Shown one piece after another: positions 1-7,208 of a DNA stretch of 10,438 bases (positions are counted from its first letter, which is position 1; every line of letters starts with the position of its first letter). The notes under the pieces are model-generated. The model searched no databases. It worked only from the letters and a program-made list of their open reading frames with translations, and was not told the DNA's origin. The translations under genes and the position numbers were made by a program. The stretch spans positions 1 through 10,438 of the forward strand of contig DDKG01000237.1 of assembly GCA_002339265.1 (NCBI GenBank), written 5' to 3'. The stretch comes from Massilia sp. UBA2604 (lineage in GTDB: Bacteria; Pseudomonadota; Gammaproteobacteria; Burkholderiales; Burkholderiaceae_D).

Positions 1-1
1 G

Positions 2-916
2 GCGCGCTGCGCGGCGTTCCCGGCCGACGCCGAGGTGGCCTGCTATGTCGCGTTGCGCGACGGCGTTCCAGCCAACGGCGTGCTGTATCGCCGCGAGGGG
101 CGCGCGATCACCGTCTTGAGCGAGCTGTTCGCCATGGGCGGCGCGGCCCTTGAGCAGATGGTGCGCTGGCTGCTCGCGCGGCACGAGGGCGTCCACCTGA
201 TCCATTTTCCGGCGGTGGCGGCGCCGTCCTGGCGCCTGCCGTTCCCGTGCCAGCGCTACGGCGCCACCGAAGACCTGGTGATCTCGCTGCAGGGCACGCC
301 CGAAGCCTATCTGGCCAGCCTCGGGCCGAATACGCGCGCGGCGATCCGGCGCGCCCAGAAGATGGTCGCGCGGCAGGCGCCCGACATCACGTTTTCCCTC
401 CACGGACCCGACACCATCGACCGCGCCGATGTCGCCGCCCTGGTCAAGCTCAATCGCCTGCGCCTGGCGCACAAGGGACAGGCGCCGAGCCACACGGCGG
501 AGTCGCTGGCCATGCTGGACAGCATATTGGGTACGTATGGCTGCGTGCTGTTGGCCCGAAGCGGCGGGCAGATCCGCGCCGGCGTGGCGTGTACCCATGT
601 GGGCAGGCATGCCTACATGCATGTGATCGCCCACGATCTTGGCTTCGACCAGGCCCGGCTCGGCCTGTTGTGCTGCTTCATGAGCATCTGCGAGTCGATC
701 CGGCGCGGCATGCGCGAGTACCACCTGCTGTCCGGCCGCTATGACTACAAGCGGCGGCTGCTCGGGCAGCAGCGCGACTTCGACCGCATCGTCGTGTATC
801 GCTCGCCGGCCTCGGTGGTGGCGAGCCTGCCGACCTGGGTCCGCACCCTGGTGCGCGGCCGCGGGCGCCAGGCAAAACAGCGCATTTCGTCCTGGAGGCA
901 ATCGTGGAAATCCTAG
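2..916 (+). CDS. GNAT/FemAB-fold acyltransferase, CelD/BcsL-like (5' truncated by window edge)
   Basis: The reading frame is open to the left edge of the window, so the true start lies upstream. The GTG at 35 is in frame but has no clear Shine-Dalgarno sequence and is probably internal. The visible ~304 residues resemble the C-terminal acetyltransferase domain of the CelD/BcsL group (Acetyltransf_6). There is a conserved NTRAAIRRAQK stretch (about 331-363) that fits the FemAB/GNAT helix. A later region moves from a strand-rich core (VLLARSGGQIRAGVAC) to the motif SGRYDYKRRL at about 731-760, which matches the G-x-x-x-YK motif near the end of this family. Such proteins are thought to transfer acyl groups from acyl-CoA to a glycan or its precursor in the cytoplasm. 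The substrate cannot be read from the sequence. Position at the head of the visible glycosyltransferase operon supports polysaccharide decoration. The family call is fairly secure; the substrate is inference. Confidence 0.8.
   Translation, partial: ARCAAFPADAEVACYVALRDGVPANGVLYRREGRAITVLSELFAMGGAALEQMVRWLLARHEGVHLIHFPAVAAPSWRLPFPCQRYGATEDLVISLQGTPEAYLASLGPNTRAAIRRAQKMVARQAPDITFSLHGPDTIDRADVAALVKLNRLRLAHKGQAPSHTAESLAMLDSILGTYGCVLLARSGGQIRAGVACTHVGRHAYMHVIAHDLGFDQARLGLLCCFMSICESIRRGMREYHLLSGRYDYKRRLLGQQRDFDRIVVYRSPASVVASLPTWVRTLVRGRGRQAKQRISSWRQSWKS
894..898 (+). promoter_or_regulatory. Ribosome binding site for the small anchored protein
   Basis: GGAGG lies 5 nt before GTG 904, inside the end of the upstream coding sequence. 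It is the main evidence that the GTG is a real start, because no in-frame ATG is available near it. Confidence 0.7.
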
Positions 917-1128
917 ATGTAGAGCGGCCCGTGGCCGAGCGCAAGCGCAGCGCGCCGCCCGAACAGCTGCCACTGCTGTGGGACGAGGCAGCGGCGCCGG
1001 CTCCCGGGCATCCGGCGCCGCGCGCGGCGAGCGAGCGCGACGCCGCCATCGAACGCGAGACGCGGCGCGCCAAGACGGTGGTCCTGACCCTGCTCGGCGC
1101 GATCCTGCTGGCTTCCCACTTCCTGTGA
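904..1128 (+). CDS. Small protein with C-terminal membrane anchor, unknown function
   Basis: This 74-residue reading frame starts at GTG 904, inside the last 13 nt of the acyltransferase gene. A strong GGAGG (894-898) with a 5-nt spacer decides this start. Residues 1-50 are hydrophilic and rich in Pro, Ala, Glu and Arg, and are probably disordered. Residues 52-58 (RETRRAK) are basic. Residues 59-74 (VVLTLLGAILLASHFL) are hydrophobic and run to the last residue. By the positive-inside rule this predicts a single C-terminal transmembrane segment with the N-terminus in the cytoplasm. I do not recognise a family. It may tether or regulate an enzyme of the polysaccharide assembly complex, but that is inference from position only. 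Gene reality is supported by the Shine-Dalgarno sequence, the snug fit between two genes and the coherent membrane segment. Confidence 0.7.
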   Translation: MEILDVERPVAERKRSAPPEQLPLLWDEAAAPAPGHPAPRAASERDAAIERETRRAKTVVLTLLGAILLASHFL

Positions 1129-1143
1129 CACGAGGGAACGACC

Positions 1144-2286
1144 ATGCCTGGAGCGACAGCCATGAACCATGAAAAGAAAATCGTGATGCTCGGAACCCAT
1201 GTCGATGGCTGCGGCGGCATCGCGTCGGTCATCGCGGTGTACCGGGCCGCGGGGCTGCTAGCGCGGGGCGACATCGTCTACCTGCCTACCCATCGCACCG
1301 GGCCGGGACGCGCCAAGATCCACCTGTTCGCGCAGGCCGTGCTGGCCACGCTGCGCCTGCTGGCCAGGGGCGAGGTCGCGCTGCTGCACATCCACGTGGC
1401 CATCAACGCCAGCTTCTGGCGCAAGTACGTCTTCTTCCTGCTGGGCTACCTGTGCCGCGTGCCGGTCGCCCTGCACCTGCACGCCGGGCGCTATCCGGAC
1501 TATTACCGCAGCCAGTGCGGGCCGCTGGCCCGCCTGCTGATGCGATTTGCCTTCGACCGGGCGCAGGCCGTCGTCGTCGTCTCGGGCGAACTGCAGGCCT
1601 GGGTGCGCAGCATCTCTTCACAGGGCCGCGTCGTCGTCCTGCACAACCCGGTGCTCCTGCCGCAGTGCGGCCATGGGGCCGCGCCCGCGCGCGCGCCGGC
1701 GACGCTGGTCTTCCTCGGCCACCTCGAGGCGGGCAAGGGCTGCCACGACCTGCTGCGCGCGATGCGCACGATCGTCGCGGCCGCGCCGCAGGCGCGCCTG
1801 CTGCTGTGCGGCGACGGCCAGCGCGAGGCGGCGCGCGCGCTGGCCGCCTCCCTTGGCCTGCAGGCCAGCGTCGAGCTGCCGGGCTGGGTCGATGCAGGAG
1901 AGCGCGCGGCCCTGCTCGACGCGGCGACGGTCTTCGTCCTGCCGTCGCATGCCGAAGGCTTGCCGATGAGCTTGCTGGAGGCAATGGCGCATGGCGTCCC
2001 CGTCGTCGCCACGGCGGTCGGCGGCATTCCGGAGGCGGTGCGCGACGGGGTGGAGGGCGTGCTGGTCGCGCCCGGCGATACGGGGGCGCTGGCCGACGCG
2101 GTGCTCGGGCTGCTGGCCGATCCGGATGCCCGCAGGCGCATGGGCGCCGCCGGCCGCGAGCGGGTCCGGTCGGTGTTCTCCAGCACGCGGATGATCGCCA
2201 CGCTCGAAGACCTGTACGAGAAGCTCGCAGCGACCGAGGTGCCCCGTCCCGGGACGCGCGAGCGCTTCGACGAGAAAATCGGCTGA
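1144..2286 (+). CDS. Glycosyltransferase family 4 (GT-B fold)
   Basis: The 380-residue product has the normal GT4 length and both Rossmann halves. The N-terminal half carries the acceptor-side Gly-rich loop in GTHVDGCGGIASVI. The C-terminal half carries GHLEAGKGCHDLL (Lys198, phosphate-binding region), LLLCGDGQ and then EGLPMSLLE, a full E-x7-E motif (Glu271 and Glu279) that contacts the nucleotide-sugar donor. VVATAVGGIPEAV and the GAAGRERV end are typical of the family. It should be a retaining, cytoplasmic or membrane-associated transferase adding one sugar to a lipid-linked intermediate; donor and acceptor are unknown. Two starts are possible. ATG 1144 follows GAGGGA (1132-1137), and ATG 1162 follows GGAG (1150-1153) and gives the more typical N-terminus MNHEKKIVML. 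If 1162 is used, residue numbers fall by six. The gap from the preceding gene is 15 nt. Confidence 0.93.
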   Translation: MPGATAMNHEKKIVMLGTHVDGCGGIASVIAVYRAAGLLARGDIVYLPTHRTGPGRAKIHLFAQAVLATLRLLARGEVALLHIHVAINASFWRKYVFFLLGYLCRVPVALHLHAGRYPDYYRSQCGPLARLLMRFAFDRAQAVVVVSGELQAWVRSISSQGRVVVLHNPVLLPQCGHGAAPARAPATLVFLGHLEAGKGCHDLLRAMRTIVAAAPQARLLLCGDGQREAARALAASLGLQASVELPGWVDAGERAALLDAATVFVLPSHAEGLPMSLLEAMAHGVPVVATAVGGIPEAVRDGVEGVLVAPGDTGALADAVLGLLADPDARRRMGAAGRERVRSVFSSTRMIATLEDLYEKLAATEVPRPGTRERFDEKIG

Positions 2287-2329
2287 CCATGGCAGCGACA
2301 CCGAGCGGCTGCCTGACGAGGGGGGATCC

Positions 2330-3373
2330 ATGAAGATCTGGTTCGATCTATCCAATTCGCCGCACATCAATATGTTCCGCACCATGATCCGTGACCTGCA
2401 GCGGTCCCACGAGGTGATCGTTACCAGCCGTCCGCTGGCCAATACCGAGGACCTGCTGCGCATGCACCACATCGCGCACACGCCGGTGGGGATGCACTAT
2501 GGCCGTTCCCTGGTCGGCAAGGCCTGCGGCTTCCCGATCCGGGTCGCGCAGCTGGTGCGCTTCCTGCGCCGGCGCCGGGTCGAGGTGGCGGTGTCGCAGA
2601 GCTCCTTCCACTCGCCGGTCGTGGCGCGGCTGCTGGGAATCCGCTCGGTCTACCTGAACGACAACGAGCATGCGGCCGGCAACGTACCGGCCTTTGCCTG
2701 CGCCGACCGGATCATGGTGCCCGAATTTCTCACGGCCCACAATCTCAGGCGCCAGGGTGCGCGCCTGGCCAAGGTGGAGCGCTATCCCGGCGTGAAGGAG
2801 GGCATCTACCTGTGGGAGTATGCGCAGCGCCGTTCGGCCTTTACCCCGTCCCCGGCGCCGGCGCGTGGCCGCGATCCGCGCACGCTGCCGCGCATCTACG
2901 TCCGTCCCGAGCCCTGGACGGCCCAGTACTACCGGGGCCCCAGGAACTTCCTGGACGACGTCATCGGCGCGCTGCAGCACCGGGCCAGCGTCACCGTGCT
3001 GCCGCGCTCGCGCGAGCAGTACCAGCATTACGCCGGTGCGGCGTTCAGGGCCTGCCGCAGCCTGTCCGGGGTGATCGACATCGACACCATCGCCGGCGAC
3101 TGCGACCTGTTCATCGGCGCCGGCGGCACCATGACGCGCGAGATGGCCGTGCTGGGCGTGCCCACCATCTCGGTCTACCAGGACGCGCTGCTCGACGTCG
3201 ACCGCTACCTGATTGCCGAAGGCGCCTGCACCCACCTGCCGGCGCTCAGCGCGCAAGACGCGCTGGATTACCTGGCCTCGCGCGCGCGCGCCGAACCCAA
3301 TGCCGGCCTGCTCGCCAAGGGGCGCGCCGCCTACGACATGATCAAGCACGAGGTGACCCATGCACACGCCTGA
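2330..3373 (+). CDS. DUF354 family protein (GT-B / UDP-GlcNAc 2-epimerase-like)
   Basis: The 347-residue product opens with MKIWFDLSNSPHINMF, the typical DUF354 N-terminus, and later has GAGGTMTREMAVLGVP (residues 263-278), the glycine-rich signature near the C-terminal nucleotide-binding half of this family. DUF354 proteins resemble GT-B enzymes such as WecB-type UDP-GlcNAc 2-epimerases and MurG-like transferases, and they occur in polysaccharide loci. No reaction is established that I can name. The start is fixed by a GAGGGGGG tract (2318-2325) just ahead of ATG 2330. A 43-nt gap separates it from the GT4 gene upstream. Its 3' end overlaps the oxidoreductase gene by 14 nt, which suggests coupled translation. 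I infer a role in making or transferring a special sugar, with the three genes that follow. The family call is secure; the function is not. Confidence 0.88.
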   Translation: MKIWFDLSNSPHINMFRTMIRDLQRSHEVIVTSRPLANTEDLLRMHHIAHTPVGMHYGRSLVGKACGFPIRVAQLVRFLRRRRVEVAVSQSSFHSPVVARLLGIRSVYLNDNEHAAGNVPAFACADRIMVPEFLTAHNLRRQGARLAKVERYPGVKEGIYLWEYAQRRSAFTPSPAPARGRDPRTLPRIYVRPEPWTAQYYRGPRNFLDDVIGALQHRASVTVLPRSREQYQHYAGAAFRACRSLSGVIDIDTIAGDCDLFIGAGGTMTREMAVLGVPTISVYQDALLDVDRYLIAEGACTHLPALSAQDALDYLASRARAEPNAGLLAKGRAAYDMIKHEVTHAHA

Positions 3374-4535
3374 CAAGCCGCCGATCCGCATCGCCATCGC
3401 CGGCCTCGGCAAGATGGGCCTGTCGCACCAGGCCATCGTCAACGCCCACCCCGACCTGGAGCTGGTTGCCGTGTGCGACCCTGCCACCTGGCTGCTGGAC
3501 ATCATCGGCCGCTACATCGGGGTGGCCACCTACAGCGACTATGCGCGCATGCTCGAGCGCGAGCGGCTCGATGCGGTGCTGGTGGCCACGCCGTCGCGGC
3601 TGCATGCGCGGATGGTGCGCGCGGCGCTCGAGCGCGGCCTCGACGTGTTCTGCGAAAAGCCGTTCTGCCTCGACGTCGAGGAAGGCGCGCGCCTGGCGGC
3701 GCTGGCCGCCGCGCGCGGCGCGGTGACCCAGGTCGGCTACCACAACCGGTTCCTGGGCACCTTCGAGGAAGCCCGGCGCCTGCTCGACGTGGATGCGATC
3801 GGACGCGTGCATCATGCGCGGGTCGACTGCTACGGCCCGGTGGTGCTGCGGCCGAAGGGAGCGACCTGGCGCAGCAGTCGCAACGAGGGCGGCGGCTGCC
3901 TGTACGACTATGCCTGCCACGGCATCGACCTGCTCAATTTCCTGGTCGGCCCGCCAACCGGGGTCTCGGGCTCGATCCTCAGCAGCGTGTTTTCCGCGTC
4001 GGCCGACGACGAGGTGTACGCCAACCTGTCCTACGCCGACGGCAAGACGGCCCAGCTGTCCGCCAACTGGAGCGACGACAGCCACCGCAAGATGTCGACC
4101 ACGCTCGTGCTGTGGGGCACCAACGGCAAGATCGAGGCCAGCCGCCAGGAGCTGCACATCCACCTGCGCACGCCGGTGGCGGCCAGGCCCGACCTGGCGG
4201 CGGGATGGAACGTCCGCTACACCACCGAGCTGACCAGGCCGGTGTGGTTCTACCTGCGTGGCGAGGAGTATTCGGCCCAGATCGATTATTTCGCCGAATC
4301 GATCCGGCAGCGCCGGGTCGACAGCCACTGCGGACTGGCCGCGGGCCTGGCCACCGACATCGTGGCCGACATGATCCGGCGCGATGCCGCCGGCGTGGCC
4401 GGCGCCGGCGCAGGCAACGACGCTACTGCGGACCTGGTGGCCGCACGCGGCGTCCCGGGGCGCTGGGGAAGGCTGCGCGACGCGGTGCTGAGTTCGCCCG
4501 AGACGATCATGAAGGCATTGAAAGGGAGCCCTTGA
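3360..4535 (+). CDS. Gfo/Idh/MocA family NAD(P)-dependent oxidoreductase
   Basis: The 391-residue product starts with a Rossmann dinucleotide-binding loop, AGLGKMG (residues 14-20). Glu99-Lys100-Pro101 forms the family's EKP motif, whose Lys is the usual catalytic base. The sequence GYHNRF (126-131) and the motif D183-x3-H187-x2-D190 in the substrate domain match the conserved acid/histidine pattern. The catalytic set therefore looks intact. Members oxidise or reduce sugars or nucleotide sugars at a hydroxyl or keto carbon, typically in the cytoplasm. The exact substrate cannot be read here. The tail of about 55 residues after 335 is Ala/Gly-rich and less typical. The start overlaps the DUF354 gene by 14 nt and has GAGGTGA at 3350-3356. 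Its stop shares one base with the next start. The context points to synthesis of a modified sugar for the polysaccharide. Confidence 0.92.
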   Translation: MHTPDKPPIRIAIAGLGKMGLSHQAIVNAHPDLELVAVCDPATWLLDIIGRYIGVATYSDYARMLERERLDAVLVATPSRLHARMVRAALERGLDVFCEKPFCLDVEEGARLAALAAARGAVTQVGYHNRFLGTFEEARRLLDVDAIGRVHHARVDCYGPVVLRPKGATWRSSRNEGGGCLYDYACHGIDLLNFLVGPPTGVSGSILSSVFSASADDEVYANLSYADGKTAQLSANWSDDSHRKMSTTLVLWGTNGKIEASRQELHIHLRTPVAARPDLAAGWNVRYTTELTRPVWFYLRGEEYSAQIDYFAESIRQRRVDSHCGLAAGLATDIVADMIRRDAAGVAGAGAGNDATADLVAARGVPGRWGRLRDAVLSSPETIMKALKGSP

Positions 4536-5431
4536 TGGACCGTATTCTCTTTGGAGACAACCAGTTTTTTGGCATCAACCACATGTCCGACGAGCATGCG
4601 CGGGCCCAGAGCATGCAGTTCCAGAGCAATGAGGCCGTCATGGCGATGCTCGACGGCGTCCTGGAAGAGGGTATCGAAGTGCTGATGTGCACCACGCACG
4701 AGCGGGTGGCCGCGATCTGCGAGACCGTCCGCGCGCAGCCGGCGCGCTACCGCAAACTGAAGATCTATCCCTGCATGCCTTACGCGCACAAGTATGCCAA
4801 CGCGGTGTCCGAACTGGGAATCATCGAGGCGGTCCGCAAATTCCTGCCGGACGAGTCGCCGCTGACGGCGGCGGTCAAGAGCGGCATCGCGGTGGCGCGG
4901 CGCGACGTCGACGCCCTGATCCGGCGCCTGATCGACGCCGAGATGAAGATGTTCGTGGCGATCCCGACACCGGTCATCTTCCTGCAGAACGTGGTCACCG
5001 ACCTGGCGCTGGGCCTCGGCTTCCACGACGCGCTGCGCACCTTCCACGACCATGTGCGCGAGCGCTACGGTGCCGAACCGGGCTTCATCACCATGAACCT
5101 GCCGCGGCTGCTCGAGGCGCTCGAACGTGTGGGCATCGACGACCCGATCGTCTGCGCCAACGTCAACAAGATCGGCTTCCGGATGTGCGGCGGCCTGCCT
5201 GCCTACGAGGAAACCGTCGCCACGCGCAAGTTCCGCGCGGTGGCGATGTCGGTGTTCGCTTCCGGTGCGATTCCCGCAGAGGAAGCGATCGAGTACGTTT
5301 GCGGCCAGCCGCGCATCGAATCGATCGTGTTCGGCGCGTCCAGTCTGGGCAAGGTGCGCCATACCAAGTACCTGATCGACCACTACACGGCGCTGGGAAG
5401 GGGTGAGCCATGCAGCGTGCGGGTTCAGTGA
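4535..5431 (+). CDS. Aldo/keto-reductase-like TIM-barrel protein, activity unknown
   Basis: The 298-residue product starts at ATG 4535, overlapping the previous stop by one base, with AAGGGAG (4522-4528) at a 6-nt spacing. The same frame is open far upstream, but that part is a shadow of the oxidoreductase gene. The first strand is RILFGDNQFFGIN (residues 3-15). A conserved-looking YPCMPYAHKYAN block spans residues 78-89. The C-terminal IESIVFGASSLGKVRHTK (to residue 278) resembles the last strand and cofactor-phosphate loop of aldo/keto reductases. I could not place the usual Asp-Tyr-Lys-His tetrad with confidence, so either the active site differs or the similarity is only of fold. It ends 22 nt inside the next gene. 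Together with the oxidoreductase it suggests a two-step sugar conversion, but that is inference. Confidence 0.75.
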   Translation: MDRILFGDNQFFGINHMSDEHARAQSMQFQSNEAVMAMLDGVLEEGIEVLMCTTHERVAAICETVRAQPARYRKLKIYPCMPYAHKYANAVSELGIIEAVRKFLPDESPLTAAVKSGIAVARRDVDALIRRLIDAEMKMFVAIPTPVIFLQNVVTDLALGLGFHDALRTFHDHVRERYGAEPGFITMNLPRLLEALERVGIDDPIVCANVNKIGFRMCGGLPAYEETVATRKFRAVAMSVFASGAIPAEEAIEYVCGQPRIESIVFGASSLGKVRHTKYLIDHYTALGRGEPCSVRVQ

Positions 5432-7185
5432 AGTCGCTGCGCGTCGGCCTGCTGCTCGAAGGGCGAGAGAGCGACGCGTATACGGCCGCACTGTGCGACT
5501 GGCTGGCGCAACGCCAGGGCATCGAGCTGGCGCTGGTGCTGGTCACCGGCGATGCGGCGCCAGGACGGGCAGGGCGCAAGCGTCGATCCGCGGTCCCGGG
5601 GCGGACGGCCCCGCAGATGGCCTCGCGGACACCGCTGCTGCTGGCCGGCGTGACGGCTTTCGAGCGTCGATTGCTGTGCCACTACGAGGCGCACCGCGCG
5701 CACCTGGACGTGGTCGACGTGGCCGCCCGGGCCGCCGCGCGCGGAGTGCCGGTGCGCAGCATGGCGCGGCGCAGCCCGGCGCCCGCTGCAGCATCTCATC
5801 CCGTCCCCCATCCCGTTTCCATTTCCGTTCCCGTTTCCGTTTCCGTTCCGGTATCCGGTCCGGCGTCCGAAGCCGCGCTGCCCGCGATCCCGGAGCCGGA
5901 GCTGGCCGCCCTGGAGCTGGACCTGCTGGTGTGCTGCGACGGCGTCGCGTGCGACGAGCGCCTCGGGCGCGCGGCGCGCCTCGGCGCCATCGGCATCGAC
6001 TACCGGCGCGACCAGATCGACGACAGCGCGCCCATCGGCTTCTGGGAAACCTACCACCGCGCACGCAAGACCGGATTCGCCATCGTCCGCCTGAACCGCG
6101 AAGGCGAGGCGGGCCAGGTCCTGGTCGAGGGGGCGTTCCGCACCAAATATTCCTTTCTGCTCAACCAGGCGCACCTGTTCTGCAAGGCGCATGCCCAGTT
6201 GCGCCGGCTGCTGGACGACGTGGCCGCGACGGGCAAGCTGCCGGCCGTGCGTGATCCGGTCCCTTACTCGGGCTGCTGCCTGGCGCCGCCGGGCAACCTG
6301 CACGCGCTGTCCTACGCGCTCAAGCTGGCCGGGCGGCTGGGCGTGCGCGGCCTGCGGCGCATGCTCGGCATCCGTCATAAATGGACGCTGTCGGTGACCC
6401 GTTCCGGCTGGCGCAACGCCGCCTTGTGGCGCGGCGTCCCGGTGGCGGCGCCGGCCGGGCATTTCTGGGCCGATCCCTTCCTGCGGGTCCATGGCGGAAG
6501 GGTGTACTGCTTCGTCGAAGACTATGTCTACGCCACCAACCGCGCGCATATCTCGGTGCTCGAGATTACCAAGGCCGACGTCAAGTGCCTGGGCGTGGCC
6601 CTGCGAGAGGCCTTCCACCTGTCGTTTCCCTTCCTGTTCGAGTACGGGGGGAATCTCTACATGTGCCCCGAGACGTCCGAGAGCAACCAGATCCGCATCT
6701 ACAAATGCGACGAATTCCCGCTGCGCTGGTCGCTCGACTCGATCGCCATCGACGGCATCTCGGCCGCCGACTCGATGTTCTTCGAGCACCGCGGACGCTG
6801 GTGGCTGCTCACCAGCATCGACCGCGCTGGCCTGAACGACCACTGTTCCGAACTGTGCCTGTTCTACGCGCCCGATCCGCTCGGCGGCGCATGGACGCCG
6901 CACCCCATGAACCCGCTCTATATCGATACCGACATGGGGCGCAATGCCGGACTGATCGTGGACGGAGGACGCATCTACCGCGCCGCCCAGCGCCAGGGAT
7001 TCGACCAGTACGGCGAAGGCCTGGCCCTGTACGAGATCATCGAACTCGACGAGACCAGGTATTCGGAGCGCAAGGTCACCGACATCCGGCACGACTACCT
7101 GCAGCGTTCGCTTGGCAGCCACCACATCTCGTCGACCGGCGGCGTGACCGTGGTCGATTTCAAGACCCATTGCTTCGCTCCCTGA
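5410..7185 (+). CDS. Formyltransferase-like domain fused to GINT1_N/GH43-like beta-propeller
   Basis: The 591-residue product has two domains. Residues 10 to about 290 resemble the formyltransferase fold, seen in APIGFWETY (207-215), KTGFAIVRL (220-228), GQVLVEG and KYSFLLNQAHLF. This domain is split by a Pro/Val/Ser linker at about 125-155. Where active enzymes have Asn-x-His and a later catalytic Asp, I read Gly195-x-Asp197 and Glu233, so catalysis is doubtful. Residues about 320-591 match the five-bladed propeller domain seen in bacterial formyltransferase-like proteins and at the N-terminus of plant GINT1. Its marks are HFWADPF (351-357), CFVEDY (367-372), PETSE (420-424), GRNAG (510-514) and SHHIS (570-574). 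Such proteins occur in polysaccharide loci, and a carbohydrate-binding or transferase-partner role is plausible. ATG 5410 is chosen for its AAGGGGTGA (5398-5406); GTG 5428 makes a GTGA overlap but lacks a good Shine-Dalgarno sequence. Confidence 0.8.
   Translation: MQRAGSVKSLRVGLLLEGRESDAYTAALCDWLAQRQGIELALVLVTGDAAPGRAGRKRRSAVPGRTAPQMASRTPLLLAGVTAFERRLLCHYEAHRAHLDVVDVAARAAARGVPVRSMARRSPAPAAASHPVPHPVSISVPVSVSVPVSGPASEAALPAIPEPELAALELDLLVCCDGVACDERLGRAARLGAIGIDYRRDQIDDSAPIGFWETYHRARKTGFAIVRLNREGEAGQVLVEGAFRTKYSFLLNQAHLFCKAHAQLRRLLDDVAATGKLPAVRDPVPYSGCCLAPPGNLHALSYALKLAGRLGVRGLRRMLGIRHKWTLSVTRSGWRNAALWRGVPVAAPAGHFWADPFLRVHGGRVYCFVEDYVYATNRAHISVLEITKADVKCLGVALREAFHLSFPFLFEYGGNLYMCPETSESNQIRIYKCDEFPLRWSLDSIAIDGISAADSMFFEHRGRWWLLTSIDRAGLNDHCSELCLFYAPDPLGGAWTPHPMNPLYIDTDMGRNAGLIVDGGRIYRAAQRQGFDQYGEGLALYEIIELDETRYSERKVTDIRHDYLQRSLGSHHISSTGGVTVVDFKTHCFAP
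5797..5856 (+). repeat. In-frame hexanucleotide repeat array, consensus GTTTCC
   Basis: Ten consecutive 6-nt units lie in frame within the formyltransferase-like gene. They are imperfect copies related to GTTTCC, with CATCCC, GTCCCC, ATTTCC, GTTCCC and GTATCC as variants. They encode alternating Val/Ile/His with Pro/Ser at residues 130-149. The tract is pyrimidine-rich on the + strand and visibly less GC-rich than its surroundings. Copy-number change would keep the reading frame. Confidence 0.85.
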
Positions 7186-7208
7186 GGCGCCCACTCGACG
7201 ATAACCCG

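Noticed and set aside
2348..3505. 385-codon open frame on the - strand
   Set aside because: It is a shadow of the DUF354 gene and the start of the oxidoreductase gene; its composition is low-information.
4391..4411. GC-rich palindrome-like run as a terminator
   Set aside because: It is coding Gly/Ala sequence inside the oxidoreductase gene and has no following T tract.
3473..4534. Upstream in-frame extension of the AKR-like gene
   Set aside because: The extension is Arg/Gly/Pro-rich and covers the oxidoreductase gene. ATG 4535 has its own ribosome binding site and begins a well-formed strand.
5797..5856. CRISPR-like or transposon-end repeat
   Set aside because: The units are 6 nt, contiguous and in frame within a gene. 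There are no spacers, inverted ends or target duplications.
6381..7208. Upstream in-frame extension of the Wzy-like gene
   Set aside because: It covers the propeller domain in another frame and lacks hydrophobic segments or motifs; the real protein begins near 7209.
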